64,000 nt of DNA from Streptomyces sp. NRRL F-5126 (GTDB lineage: Bacteria; Actinomycetota; Actinomycetes; Streptomycetales; Streptomycetaceae). The stretch covers positions 62,001-126,000 of the forward strand of contig NZ_JOFZ01000013.1 of assembly GCF_000721265.1 (NCBI RefSeq), given 5' to 3'. The position numbers and the translations under genes are program-made. Positions 24,206-32,763 of this stretch are shown here, one piece after another. The stretch's first letter is position 1. Each line of letters begins with the position of its first letter. The notes under the pieces are model-generated. The model made no database searches. It had not been told where the DNA came from and worked only from the letters and a program-made list of their open reading frames with translations.

Positions 24206-25905
24206 GGGACGCCGCGGGACCCGGCGCCCCGCCGGGTTTCCGGACCGCGGGGCGCGGCCGGGCCGTGCGCACCGCGGCCGTACGGCTGGCCCTGATGGCA
24301 CTGCCCCTCGCCTTCTTCGCGGTCTTCTTCGCCTATCCGGTCGTCTCGATCGTCGGGCGCGGCCTCAGGACCGCGGACGGCTGGCAGCTCGGGGCACTCA
24401 CCCAGGTGCTCGGCAGGCCGGACATCCTGCGGGTCCTGTGGTTCACACTGTGGCAGGCGCTCGCCTCGACGGGGCTCACCCTGCTGATCGCGCTGCCGGG
24501 CGCGTACGTATTCGCGCGGTTCTCCTTCCCCGGCAAGCAGGTGCTGCGCGCCGCCGTCACCGTGCCGTTCGTGCTCCCGACAGTCGTGGCGGGAACGGCG
24601 TTCCTCGCGCTGCTCGGCAGGGGAGGCCTGCTCGACCAGCTGTGGGGCGTACGCCTCGACACCACGGTCTGGGCGATCCTGCTCGCGCACGTCTTCTTCA
24701 ACTACGCGGTCGTGGTGCGGACCGTCGGCGGCCTGTGGGCGCAGCTCGACCCGCGCCAGGAGGAGGCCGCGCGCGTGCTCGGGGCGAGCCGGTTCGCCGC
24801 CTGGCGCAGGGTGACCCTGCCCGCGCTCGCGCCCGCCGTGGCGGCCGCGGCGCTGATGGTGTTCCTGTTCACCTTCACGTCCTTCGGCGTCATCCAGATC
24901 CTCGGCGGGCCCGGCTTCTCCACGCTCGAAGTGGAGATCTACCGGCAGACCGCCGAACTGCTCCAGCTGCCGACCGCCGCGATCCTGACGCTCGTGCAAC
25001 TCGTCGCCGTGGGCGCCGTGCTCGGCGTGCACGCCTGGACGGTGCGGCGCAGGGAGGGCGCGCTGCGCCTCGTCGACCCGTCCACGACCGCGCGCCGGCC
25101 GCGCGGCGCCGGGCAGTGGGCGCTGCTCTGCGGGGTCCTGGCGAGCGTCGCACTGCTGCTGTTCCTGCCGCTCGCGGTGCTCGTCGAGCGTTCGCTCGAC
25201 ACACCCGGCGGGCAAGGCTTCGCCTACTACAGGGCGCTGACCTCGGTCGACGCGAGCGGTACCTTTCTCGTGGCGCCTCTGGAAGCCGTCTGGAACTCCG
25301 TGCGCTACGCCGTCGTCGCTGCGGTGATCGCGCTGGTGATCGGGGGGCTCGCGGCGGCGGCGCTGACCCGGCGCGCCGGGCGGTTCGCGCGCGGGTTCGA
25401 CGCCCTGCTGATGCTGCCGCTCGGCGTGTCGGCCGTCACCGTCGGCTTCGGCTTCCTCATCACGCTCGACAAGCCGCCGCTCGACCTGCGCTCCTCGTGG
25501 GTCCTCGTGCCGCTCGCGCAGGCGCTCGTCGGAGTGCCCTTCGTCGTGCGGACGATGCTCCCGGTGCTGCGCGCCGTGGACGGCAGGCTGCGCGAGGCGG
25601 CCGCCGTGCTCGGCGCCTCGCCGCTGCGGGTCTTCCGCGAGGTCGACCTGGCGCTGGTGCGACGTGCGCTGCTCGTCGCCGCCGGGTTCGCGTTCGCCGT
25701 CTCGCTCGGCGAGTTCGGCGCGACGGTCTTCATCGCGAGGCCCGGCAACCCGACCCTGCCCGTGGCGGTCGCCCGCCTGCTCTCGCGCCCCGGCGACCTC
25801 ACGTACGGCGAGGCGATGGCGCTCTCCACGGTCCTGATGATCGTGTGCGCGCTCTCGCTGCTGCTGCTCGAACGCATCCGCACCGACCGCTCGGGAGAGT
25901 TCTGA
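24202..25905 (+). CDS. thiP: Thiamine ABC transporter permease, two fused domains
   Basis: A 567-residue membrane protein with two copies of the importer permease fold, as in ThiP. The two EAA loops that dock the ATPase are EEAARVLGASRFAAWRRVTLP (about 187-207) and REAAAVLGASPLRVFREVDL (about 465-485). About twelve membrane segments are seen. The GTG at 24202 overlaps the thiB stop; upstream in-frame codons lie inside thiB. Its stop overlaps the ATPase ATG (TGATG). Confidence 0.9.
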   Translation: MRDAAGPGAPPGFRTAGRGRAVRTAAVRLALMALPLAFFAVFFAYPVVSIVGRGLRTADGWQLGALTQVLGRPDILRVLWFTLWQALASTGLTLLIALPGAYVFARFSFPGKQVLRAAVTVPFVLPTVVAGTAFLALLGRGGLLDQLWGVRLDTTVWAILLAHVFFNYAVVVRTVGGLWAQLDPRQEEAARVLGASRFAAWRRVTLPALAPAVAAAALMVFLFTFTSFGVIQILGGPGFSTLEVEIYRQTAELLQLPTAAILTLVQLVAVGAVLGVHAWTVRRREGALRLVDPSTTARRPRGAGQWALLCGVLASVALLLFLPLAVLVERSLDTPGGQGFAYYRALTSVDASGTFLVAPLEAVWNSVRYAVVAAVIALVIGGLAAAALTRRAGRFARGFDALLMLPLGVSAVTVGFGFLITLDKPPLDLRSSWVLVPLAQALVGVPFVVRTMLPVLRAVDGRLREAAAVLGASPLRVFREVDLALVRRALLVAAGFAFAVSLGEFGATVFIARPGNPTLPVAVARLLSRPGDLTYGEAMALSTVLMIVCALSLLLLERIRTDRSGEF

Positions 25906-26993
25906 TGGCGCTGCTGACACTGGAGGACGTCACCGTGCGGTTCGGCGCGCGCGCCGCGCTCGACGCGGTACGGCTCGACGTCGCCGAGCACGAGATCGTC
26001 AGCGTGCTGGGGCCGAGCGGCAGCGGCAAGTCCACGTTGCTGCGCGTGATCGCGGGGCTCCAGGCCCCCGGCAGCGGGCGGGTGCTGCTCGACGGGGCCG
26101 ACCAGGCGGCCGTGCCCGTGCACCGCAGGGGCGTCGGGCTGATGTTCCAGGACCATCAGCTGTTCCCGCAGCGTGACGTGGCGGGCAACGTCGCCTTCGG
26201 GCTGCGCATGCACGGCGCCACACGCACCGAACAGCACAGCCGCGTCGAGGAGTTGCTCGAACTGGTGGGCCTGCCCGGCGCGGGCGGGCGTGCCGTGTCC
26301 GCGCTGTCGGGCGGCGAGCAGCAGCGCGTCGCGCTGGCCAGGGCGCTGGCGCCGAGGCCGCGGCTGCTGATGCTGGACGAGCCGCTCGGCCAGCTCGACC
26401 GCGGCCTGCGCGAGCGCCTCGTCGTCGAACTGCGCGGCCTGTTCGGCCGGCTCGGCACGACGGTGCTCGCCGTCACGCACGACCAGGGCGAGGCGTTCGC
26501 GCTCGCCGACCGGGTGGTCGTCATGGGGGACGGCCGGGTGGCGCAGACCGGCACGCCGCTCGGCGTGTGGCAGCGCCCCGCCTCCCCGTTCGTCGCGCGC
26601 TTCCTCGGCTTCGACAATCTCGTCCCCGCCGCCGTCGGCGACGAGAGCGCCGACACGCCCTGGGGGAAGCTGCCGGTGGCGCCCGGCTCACTGCAGGGCG
26701 GGCGGACGGTACTGGTCAGGCCCGCCGGGGTGCGCATGGCCGCGCCTGACGACGGGCTGCGCTGCGAGGTCGTGACCCGCACGTTCCGCGGCAGCCGCGT
26801 CGTCGTGCGGCTGCGGCCCGAGGACGGCGGCCCGCCGCTCGACGCGGAGTGCGCACCGGCCCTGGCGCCGCGCGAGGGCGACACCGTCGGCGTCACGTTC
26901 AGCGCGGACGACGTGGTCGTACTGGCGGAGCCCGGCACAGGCGCGGACGCGGATGCGAAGGCGGGCCTCAGAACCGGATCGCGTAGTACTTGA
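25905..26993 (+). CDS. thiQ: Thiamine ABC transporter ATP-binding protein
   Basis: A 362-residue ATPase. Walker A GPSGSGKST (about 37-45), Q-loop LMFQDHQLFPQ, signature LSGGEQQRVALARAL, Walker B LLMLDEPLGQLD and the switch His in AVTHDQGEAF. A C-terminal regulatory domain of about 120 residues follows (VLVRPAGVRM...), so it is longer than E. coli ThiQ and resembles FbpC/PotA-type ATPases. The operon with thiB/thiP and the TPP riboswitch set the substrate. Its 3' end overlaps the convergent GNAT gene by 26 bases. Confidence 0.88.
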   Translation: MALLTLEDVTVRFGARAALDAVRLDVAEHEIVSVLGPSGSGKSTLLRVIAGLQAPGSGRVLLDGADQAAVPVHRRGVGLMFQDHQLFPQRDVAGNVAFGLRMHGATRTEQHSRVEELLELVGLPGAGGRAVSALSGGEQQRVALARALAPRPRLLMLDEPLGQLDRGLRERLVVELRGLFGRLGTTVLAVTHDQGEAFALADRVVVMGDGRVAQTGTPLGVWQRPASPFVARFLGFDNLVPAAVGDESADTPWGKLPVAPGSLQGGRTVLVRPAGVRMAAPDDGLRCEVVTRTFRGSRVVVRLRPEDGGPPLDAECAPALAPREGDTVGVTFSADDVVVLAEPGTGADADAKAGLRTGSRST

Positions 26994-27477
26994 CCCGCTC
27001 GTCCTGCGCCACGAGGCGCATCCCCGCCGACGCCATCACCCGCTGGGAGGCGACGTTGGCGTGGTCGGCGTCGCCGCACACCCCGCGCACGCCGAGCGCA
27101 CGCACCCGGGCGAGCAGCCCGCGCAGCGCCTCGCGCGCGTAGCCGTTGCCGTGCTGCGAGGCGATCAGGCTGTAGCCGACCGTCACGGTGTCCCGCGCGT
27201 CCGGCCGGCCGTTGAAGCCGAGGCCGCCTATCGCGCACCCGTCCGAGCGGCGCCTGATCTCGTACGTCCCGAACGGCGCCGGGTCGCCGCTGATCGAGCA
27301 CGTCGCGAGGTAGGAGCTGACGCCCTTCACATCGAACGCGTCCGGGTAGCCGGGCGCCCAGCGGTCGCCGGGGCCCGGCGCGCAGGACACGACACGCTCG
27401 GCCTCCTCGGTGCTCAGAGGGTGCAGCACGAGCCGCCGCGTGGTGACATCCCCCGAGACGCCCCCCGTCGCGGTCAT
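26968..27477 (-). CDS. GNAT-family N-acetyltransferase
   Basis: A 169-residue acetyltransferase of the RimJ/RimL type: TTRRLVLHPLSTEEAERVV at the start, CAIGGLGFNGRPD, VTVGYSLIASQHGNGYAREAL (acetyl-CoA loop, about residues 109-129) and VASQRVMASAGMRLV. Substrate unknown. The ATG at 27477 overlaps the stop of the LOG-like gene (ATGA), so the two are co-translated. Its end overlaps thiQ on the opposite strand by 26 bases. Confidence 0.85.
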   Translation of the reverse strand: MTATGGVSGDVTTRRLVLHPLSTEEAERVVSCAPGPGDRWAPGYPDAFDVKGVSSYLATCSISGDPAPFGTYEIRRRSDGCAIGGLGFNGRPDARDTVTVGYSLIASQHGNGYAREALRGLLARVRALGVRGVCGDADHANVASQRVMASAGMRLVAQDERVKYYAIRF

Positions 27478-28637
27478 CAGGCCCGGGCCGTCCGTCCCGC
27501 GAGCGCCGCCAGTGCCGCCGGGGCCTCCTCGACCGTATCGACGAGTGCGATCCGGTCCGCCATGGAACGCTCCTCGGCCAGCGCACGCAGCAGCGGCCAG
27601 GCCGGCAGCTCCCTGGTCCAGTGCTCGCGGTCGACCAGCACCATCGGGGTCGGCTCGCCGCGCGAGGCGTAGTAGTTGGGCGTCGCGTTGTCGAAGATCT
27701 CCTGCACGGTGCCCGCGGCGCCCGGCAGGAACACGACGCCCGCCGTGCAGCGTGCCAGCAGCCCGTCCTCGCGCAGCGCGTTGGCGAAGTACTTGGCGAT
27801 GTGGCTCGCGAACGGGTTCGGCGGCTCGTGCCCGTAGAACCAGGTCGGGATCCCCACCGACCGCGCGCCGCCCGGCGCACGCTCCCGCACCTCGAAGGCG
27901 GCGCGCGCCCAGTCGGTGACCGACGGCCGGAACGAGGGCGTCTTGCCCAGCAGTTCCAGGGAGCCGGCCAGCACGTCGTCGTCGAACGACGAGAGGTACG
28001 CGCCGAGGTTGGCCGCCTCCATCGCGCCCGGGCCGCCGCCCGTGGCGACGGTGAGCCCGCTTCGCGCGAGGGAACGCCCGAGCCGGGCGGCGCCCGCGTA
28101 CGCGTCGGTGCCGCGCGCCATCGCGTGCCCGCCCATCACGCCCACGACCGCCGCGCCCGCGAGGAGCTCGTCGAGCGCGTCGGAGACCGCGTCGTCGTGG
28201 ACGGCCCGCAGCATCGACGCGAAGACGTCGCCGTCGTCCTTGGTGCGCTGGAACCAGCCGTACGCGCGTGCGTCGGGCGTCGCCTCGTAACCGTCGGACG
28301 CGAGGCCGTCGAAGAGCTGCTCGGGGGTGTACAGCAGGCCGCGGTACGGGTCGAACGGCAGGTTGGGCACGGGCGGGAAGACCATGGCGCCGTCCGCGCG
28401 CACCTTCGCGAGCGCCTCGGGCTCCATCGGGCACCCGAGGAAGACCGAGCCCGCGGTGTCCGTTTCGAGCAGCCGTCCTGTGCGGCCCGTCAGGTCGACG
28501 GACTGGACGCGGTATCCGCCGAGGCCGCCCCCCGCCGCCCTGAGGTCGAACTCCTCCAGCGTCTCGATCTCGCGGTCCTGCGGGACTTCGCCCGCGCTGT
28601 CCCCGCCCGGCTCGTGTCTCTGCTGCGGTATCGGCAC
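27477..28637 (-). CDS. LOG-family nucleotide-binding protein (lysine decarboxylase-like)
   Basis: A 386-residue protein. The second half is a Rossmann-like LOG/TIGR00730 domain: VVGVMGGHAMARG, TVATGGGPGAMEAANLGAYL, and VVFLPGAAGTVQEIFD, where the usual PGGxGTxxE reads PGAAGTVQE. The N-terminal 150 residues are extra and contain FLGCPMEPEALAKVRADGA, of unknown role. LOG proteins release cytokinin bases from nucleotides in some organisms; the older name lysine decarboxylase is misleading. GTG start at 28637. Confidence 0.8.
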   Translation of the reverse strand: MPIPQQRHEPGGDSAGEVPQDREIETLEEFDLRAAGGGLGGYRVQSVDLTGRTGRLLETDTAGSVFLGCPMEPEALAKVRADGAMVFPPVPNLPFDPYRGLLYTPEQLFDGLASDGYEATPDARAYGWFQRTKDDGDVFASMLRAVHDDAVSDALDELLAGAAVVGVMGGHAMARGTDAYAGAARLGRSLARSGLTVATGGGPGAMEAANLGAYLSSFDDDVLAGSLELLGKTPSFRPSVTDWARAAFEVRERAPGGARSVGIPTWFYGHEPPNPFASHIAKYFANALREDGLLARCTAGVVFLPGAAGTVQEIFDNATPNYYASRGEPTPMVLVDREHWTRELPAWPLLRALAEERSMADRIALVDTVEEAPAALAALAGRTARA

Positions 28638-28688
28638 GGCGCCATGCTAATGCCCCTCACAGCACCGGCGGCGGGAGCGCCGCTCCCG

Positions 28689-29831
28689 TCAGCGGCCGAG
28701 CGGCGCGGCGGCGAGCTCCGCGATGATCCAGGTCAGGGGCGCGAAGACGGCGGCGAGCGCGAGCACGCGGACACCCGCGGCCGTGCGGACAACCGTCGTG
28801 GGCGTGCCCGCCTCGCCCAGCGAGAGGTTCGTCTCCTCGCGCGTCTTCACGGCCTCTGCCGCGGCCGTGAGCACGCTCGCCAGCGCGCAGCCGATGACGA
28901 GGACGGCGCCGAGCCCGGTGAGGACGCCGTACGGGCGCCGGTCGCCCGGGCCGTACAGGGCGGCCGCCGCGAACGTGCCGGACACCACCGCGCACAGCAC
29001 GCCGAGCGGGCGGCCGACGGAACGGGCCTGCGCCATCAGCGCACGTCCGGCGAGCAGCCGTACCGCGCCGGGCCGCGCGCTCTGCAGCAGCCAGCCGCAC
29101 AGGTGGCTGATGCCGGGCCCGGCGAGCGCGAGGCCCACCGCCGTCAGCGCCCACCCGCCGAGCACCCCGGCCGGGCTGCCCTCGAAGCGGCCGGGCAGCG
29201 GCAGCGGCGTGCGGTCGCCGCCGCCGCTCGCGTACGTCTCCACGGCGAGGCCCGCCGCGGTGAGGGCCACACCCCACGGGAGTCCGGCGGGCGCGGACGT
29301 CGCGCCGGGCTCTGCGGCCTTGCGCTCCCGCACGGAGGGCCTCAGCGCGCAGGCCGCGGCGGCCGACGCCAGCACGGGCACGGCCGCGAGCAGCAGTACC
29401 ACCGCACCGGCAGGCACCGTGCCGTTGCCCGCGAGAAGCCGACGTGACGCCCCGTCGAGCGGCAGGCCGGAACCGTCGCCGCGCAGGTGCCAGAAGGCGA
29501 GCAGCGCGACGAGTGAGCCGAGCACGCAGGAGACGGCCGTCGTCATGGCCGCGTACACGGTGAGCCTGACCGGGCCGAGGCCGATCGCCGAGAGCCCGGG
29601 GCGCGGCCGCGTGCCCGGGTCCGTCCGCGCGACGGCCACCGCGAGCTGCACGGCCGCGGCGGCCGGCACGGCGCACCACAGCAGGCGTAGCAGGGCGCCC
29701 TCGGGGTGGTCGACCGCCCACATCAGCGTGCACAGCAGCAGGAAGCCGACGCCCGCGGAAGCGGCCGCCACCAGCAGGCGGCGCAGCTGGACGAGTGGGC
29801 GTGAGCCGCGGGCTAGACGGAGAGCGAGCAC
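28689..29831 (-). CDS. ABC exporter permease (FtsX/MacB-like)
   Basis: A 380-residue membrane protein with about eight to nine hydrophobic segments, e.g. AASAGVGFLLLCTLMWAV, AAMTTAVSCVLGSLVALLAFW, AGAVVLLLAAVPVLASAAAA and GLGAVLVIGCALASVLTAAA. The last part with EETNLSLGEAGTPTTVVRTA and RVLALAAVFAPLTWI resembles the FtsX-like permease C-terminus. Cargo unknown. The GTG at 29831 lies inside the end of the ATPase gene (19-base overlap), so the two subunits are made together. Confidence 0.75.
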   Translation of the reverse strand: MLALRLARGSRPLVQLRRLLVAAASAGVGFLLLCTLMWAVDHPEGALLRLLWCAVPAAAAVQLAVAVARTDPGTRPRPGLSAIGLGPVRLTVYAAMTTAVSCVLGSLVALLAFWHLRGDGSGLPLDGASRRLLAGNGTVPAGAVVLLLAAVPVLASAAAACALRPSVRERKAAEPGATSAPAGLPWGVALTAAGLAVETYASGGGDRTPLPLPGRFEGSPAGVLGGWALTAVGLALAGPGISHLCGWLLQSARPGAVRLLAGRALMAQARSVGRPLGVLCAVVSGTFAAAALYGPGDRRPYGVLTGLGAVLVIGCALASVLTAAAEAVKTREETNLSLGEAGTPTTVVRTAAGVRVLALAAVFAPLTWIIAELAAAPLGR

Positions 29832-30538
29832 GCTTCTTGCCCTTCCGCCTCCGGGGTGGCGGCGTCGGCGCGGCGGCCGTCGACCAGGGGCAGGCAGTGG
29901 TCGGCGAGCGCCGCCGCGTCCTCGTCCAGCGTGGCGAGTACGACGGTGACGCCGTGCGAGCGCGCCGCGGTCGTCAGCGTGCGCAGCACCTGCGCGCGGT
30001 CGGAGGCGTGCAGCGACGCGGTGGGCTCGTCGGCGAACAGCACGGCGGGACGGGCCGTCAGCGCGCGCGCCACCGCGATGCGCTGGCGCCGGTGCCGTGG
30101 CAGCGCCGCGGGCTTCCTGCCGGCGCAGTCGGCGACGTCGAGGCGTTCGAGCCACTCCATCGCGGCGGCCTTGGCGGCGCGCTGCGAGGTGCCGCGCAGG
30201 AGCAGGGGGAGCGCCGCGTTCTCCCAGCCGTTCAGCTCGGGGACGAGGGAGGGTTCGGGGCCGATCCACGCGAACCTCTCGGCGCGCAGCCTCTCGCGCT
30301 GCGCCCTGCGCAGGGTGTGCACGGGGTGGCCGTCGAACCACACCTCGCCCTCCTGCGGCACCAACTGGCCCGACAGGCACCGCAGCAGGGTCGTCTTGCC
30401 GCAGGCCCGCGGCCCGCGCACGGCGAGGACGTGGCCCTCGCGCACCCCGAGCGAGATCCCGGACAGCGCGGGGGAGCCTTCCAGTGAGCAGTGCACGGAA
30501 CGCGCCCACAGCACGTCGTCGTCCGGCGGAGCCACCAT
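29813..30538 (-). CDS. ABC exporter ATP-binding protein with degenerate signature
   Basis: A 241-residue ATPase of the LolD/MacB type. Walker A GPRACGKTT (about 41-49) and Walker B AVLFADEPTASL are intact. Three other catalytic elements are changed: the LSGGQ signature reads LPRHR, the Q-loop region reads AWIGPEPS with no Gln, and the switch His is missing (VVLATLDEDAAA). Such an ATPase may bind but hydrolyse ATP poorly, or work as half of an asymmetric pair. I chose the ATG at 30538, eight bases after GAGG; a GTG at 30547 is the alternative. Confidence 0.8.
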   Translation of the reverse strand: MVAPPDDDVLWARSVHCSLEGSPALSGISLGVREGHVLAVRGPRACGKTTLLRCLSGQLVPQEGEVWFDGHPVHTLRRAQRERLRAERFAWIGPEPSLVPELNGWENAALPLLLRGTSQRAAKAAAMEWLERLDVADCAGRKPAALPRHRRQRIAVARALTARPAVLFADEPTASLHASDRAQVLRTLTTAARSHGVTVVLATLDEDAAALADHCLPLVDGRRADAATPEAEGQEACSLSV

Positions 30539-30654
30539 GGCGTACACCTCGGTTCTGCTCGCACGGTCCGCCCTTGGCCGGGCCGCGGACTTCGGATCAG
30601 ATGGTCACTGGCACGGTAGGCAGCGACCGCGAGGCGGGCGGGCAGTACGCGGCG

Positions 30655-30689
30655 CGGGTGCCCCTGTCTCACTCGATCGGGGGCACCCG
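30655..30689 (-). terminator. Terminator of the aminotransferase gene
   Basis: Ten-base arms CGGGTGCCCC and GGGGCACCCG with a 15-base loop, about 40 bases past the end of the aminotransferase gene on the minus strand, before the ABC operon start. Confidence 0.6.
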
Positions 30690-30726
30690 GGCGGCGGGCG
30701 CGCGGCGCCGGAGGCCGGCGTCCTGC

Positions 30727-32088
30727 TCAGAGCTTCGTCCACGCCTCCGTGAGGACCGTGCGCAGGACCGACTCGATCTCGTCGAAGGTCGACTGGTCGG
30801 AGATCAGCGGCGGCGCCAGCTGCACGACCGGATCGCCGCGGTCGTCGGCACGGCAGTACAGGCCGTTGTCGTAGAGCGCGTGCGAGAGGAACCCGTACAG
30901 CACCCGCTCGGTCTCCTCGTCGGTGAACGTCTCCTTGGTGGCCTTGTCCTTCACGAGCTCGATGCCGTAGAAGAAGCCGTTGCCGCGGACGTCGCCCACG
31001 ATCGGCAGGTCGTGGAGTCTGCTGAGCGTGTTGAAGAACGCGGACTCGTTGTCCAGCACGTGCTGGTTGAGGCCCTCGCGCTCGAAGATGTCGAGGTTGG
31101 CGAGGCCGACCGCGGCGGAGACCGGGTGGCCGCCGAACGTGTAGCCGTGCAGGAAGGTGTTGTCGCCCTGGTAGAACGGCTCAGCGAGGCGGTCGGAGAC
31201 GATGCAGGCACCGATCGGCGAGTAGCCGGACGTCATGCCCTTGGCGCAGGTGATCATGTCCGGCACGTAGCCGAACCTGTCGCACGCGAACATCGTGCCG
31301 AGCCGGCCGAAGGCGCAGATCACCTCGTCGGAGACGAGCAGCACGTCGTACTTGTCGCAGATCTCCCGCACCCGCTGGAAGTACCCCGGCGGCGGCGGGA
31401 AGCAGCCGCCCGCGTTCTGCACCGGCTCCAGGAACACGGCGGCGACCGTGTCGGGGCCCTCGAAAAGGATCTGCTGCTCGATCTGGTCGGCGGCCCAGCG
31501 CCCGAACGCCTCGGGGTCGTCGCCATGGATCGGCGCGCGGTAGATGTTGGTGTTGGCCACCTTGTACGCGCCGGGGACCAGCGGCTCGAACGGCGCCTTC
31601 AGGTCGGGCAGGCCCGTGATGGACAGCGCGCCCTGCGGCGTGCCGTGATAGGCGACCGCGCGCGAGATGACCTTGTACTTCGTCGGCTTGCCGGTCAGTT
31701 TGAAGTACTGCTTGGCGAGCTTCCAGGCCGTCTCGACGGCCTCGCCGCCGCCCGTGGTGAAGAAGACCTTGTTCAGGTCGCCCGGTGCGTAGTGGGCGAG
31801 CCGTTCGGCGAGCTCGACCGCCTTGGGGTGAGCGTACGACCACACGGGGAAGAAGGCCAGCTCCTGCGCCTGCTTGTAGGCGGTCTCGGCCAGCTCGTGC
31901 CTGCCGTGGCCGGCGTTGACCACGAACAGGCCAGACAGGCCGTCCAGGTAGCGCTTGCCGTCGGCGTCGTAGATGTGGGTGCCCTCGCCACGCACGATGG
32001 TGGGCACGGGTGCGTTCTCGTACGACGACATGCGGGTGAAGTGCATCCACAGGTGGTCGTACGCGGTCTTGGAGAGGTCCTTGCTCAC
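30727..32088 (-). CDS. Class III aminotransferase, putrescine/polyamine type
   Basis: A 453-residue PLP enzyme of the omega-amino acid:pyruvate/putrescine type (SpuC-like). The PLP lysine is in TCAKGMTSGYSPIGA (about 285-299); also TTGGGEAVETAWKLAK, YHGTPQGALSITG, SDEVICAFGRLG and HGYTFGGHPVSAA. It moves the amino group of a diamine to pyruvate, giving an aminoaldehyde. The GTG at 32088 is two bases after the end of the Lrp gene, so they form an operon. A dehydrogenase for the aldehyde is encoded divergently next to them. Confidence 0.85.
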   Translation of the reverse strand: MSKDLSKTAYDHLWMHFTRMSSYENAPVPTIVRGEGTHIYDADGKRYLDGLSGLFVVNAGHGRHELAETAYKQAQELAFFPVWSYAHPKAVELAERLAHYAPGDLNKVFFTTGGGEAVETAWKLAKQYFKLTGKPTKYKVISRAVAYHGTPQGALSITGLPDLKAPFEPLVPGAYKVANTNIYRAPIHGDDPEAFGRWAADQIEQQILFEGPDTVAAVFLEPVQNAGGCFPPPPGYFQRVREICDKYDVLLVSDEVICAFGRLGTMFACDRFGYVPDMITCAKGMTSGYSPIGACIVSDRLAEPFYQGDNTFLHGYTFGGHPVSAAVGLANLDIFEREGLNQHVLDNESAFFNTLSRLHDLPIVGDVRGNGFFYGIELVKDKATKETFTDEETERVLYGFLSHALYDNGLYCRADDRGDPVVQLAPPLISDQSTFDEIESVLRTVLTEAWTKL

Positions 32089-32090
32089 GG

Positions 32091-32582
32091 CTATCGGGTT
32101 CCCCACATGTAGGTCTGCTTCCTGAGCTTGAGGTAGACGAAGCTCTCGGTCGAGCGCACGCCGGGGAGCGTGCGGATCCGTTTGGTGATCACTTCGAGCA
32201 GGTGGTCGTCGTCCTCGCAGACGATCTCCACCATCAGGTCGAACGAGCCCGCGATCACGACCACGTACTCGCACTCGTCCATGGCGGTCAGCGCCTCGGC
32301 GACGCCGTCCACGTCGCCCTCGACGTTGATCCCGACCATCGCCTGCCGCCTGAAGCCCACGGTGAGCGGGTCCGTGACGGCGACGATCTGCATCACGCCC
32401 TGGTCGAGCAGCTTCTGCACGCGCTGGCGCACGGCCGCCTCGGACAGGCCGACCGCTTTGCCGATCGCCGAGTAAGGGCGCCGCCCGTCCTCCTGGAGCT
32501 GTTCGATGATGGCGAGGGAGACGGCGTCGATCCCGTGGGTCGAGCCGTTCCCGTTCCTGAACTCTGCGCTGCGACTGGCCAC
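32091..32582 (-). CDS. Lrp/AsnC-family transcriptional regulator
   Basis: A 163-residue regulator. N-terminal helix-turn-helix RRPYSAIGKAVGLSEAAVRQRVQKL (about residues 33-57), then an AsnC/RAM ligand domain (AMVGINVEGDVDGVAEAL, YVVVIAGSFDLMVEIVCEDD). It likely senses an amino acid or amine and controls the aminotransferase downstream and the divergent dehydrogenase. GTG at 32582 follows GAGG; the frame is open 12 codons further upstream, but without a good ribosome site. An AT-rich patch with an ATTCG/CGAAT repeat lies in the intergenic region. Confidence 0.9.
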   Translation of the reverse strand: MASRSAEFRNGNGSTHGIDAVSLAIIEQLQEDGRRPYSAIGKAVGLSEAAVRQRVQKLLDQGVMQIVAVTDPLTVGFRRQAMVGINVEGDVDGVAEALTAMDECEYVVVIAGSFDLMVEIVCEDDDHLLEVITKRIRTLPGVRSTESFVYLKLRKQTYMWGTR

Positions 32583-32633
32583 GCCCTCACTGTGCCTTGG
32601 TACTCGTCTGTCACGCAACCCCGTATCGATGAA

Positions 32634-32666
32634 ATTCGTTGTCTTGAGAGCTGAAATAAACCGAAT
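32634..32666. promoter_or_regulatory. Candidate Lrp operator
   Basis: Arms ATTCG (32634-32638) and CGAAT (32662-32666) flank an AT-rich 23-base centre in an otherwise GC-rich divergent intergenic region. Position and composition suit an Lrp-family site controlling both directions. A TAGGCT at 32714-32719 may be the -10 for the dehydrogenase. Confidence 0.35.
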
Positions 32667-32763
32667 CCGAAGTTACGGGGCGTCGGGCCTGTCGAAAGCG
32701 TCGGGTACCTGACTAGGCTGGGCGTCTCACACATCGGACAACCGACCGACAGGAGGGGTGGCA

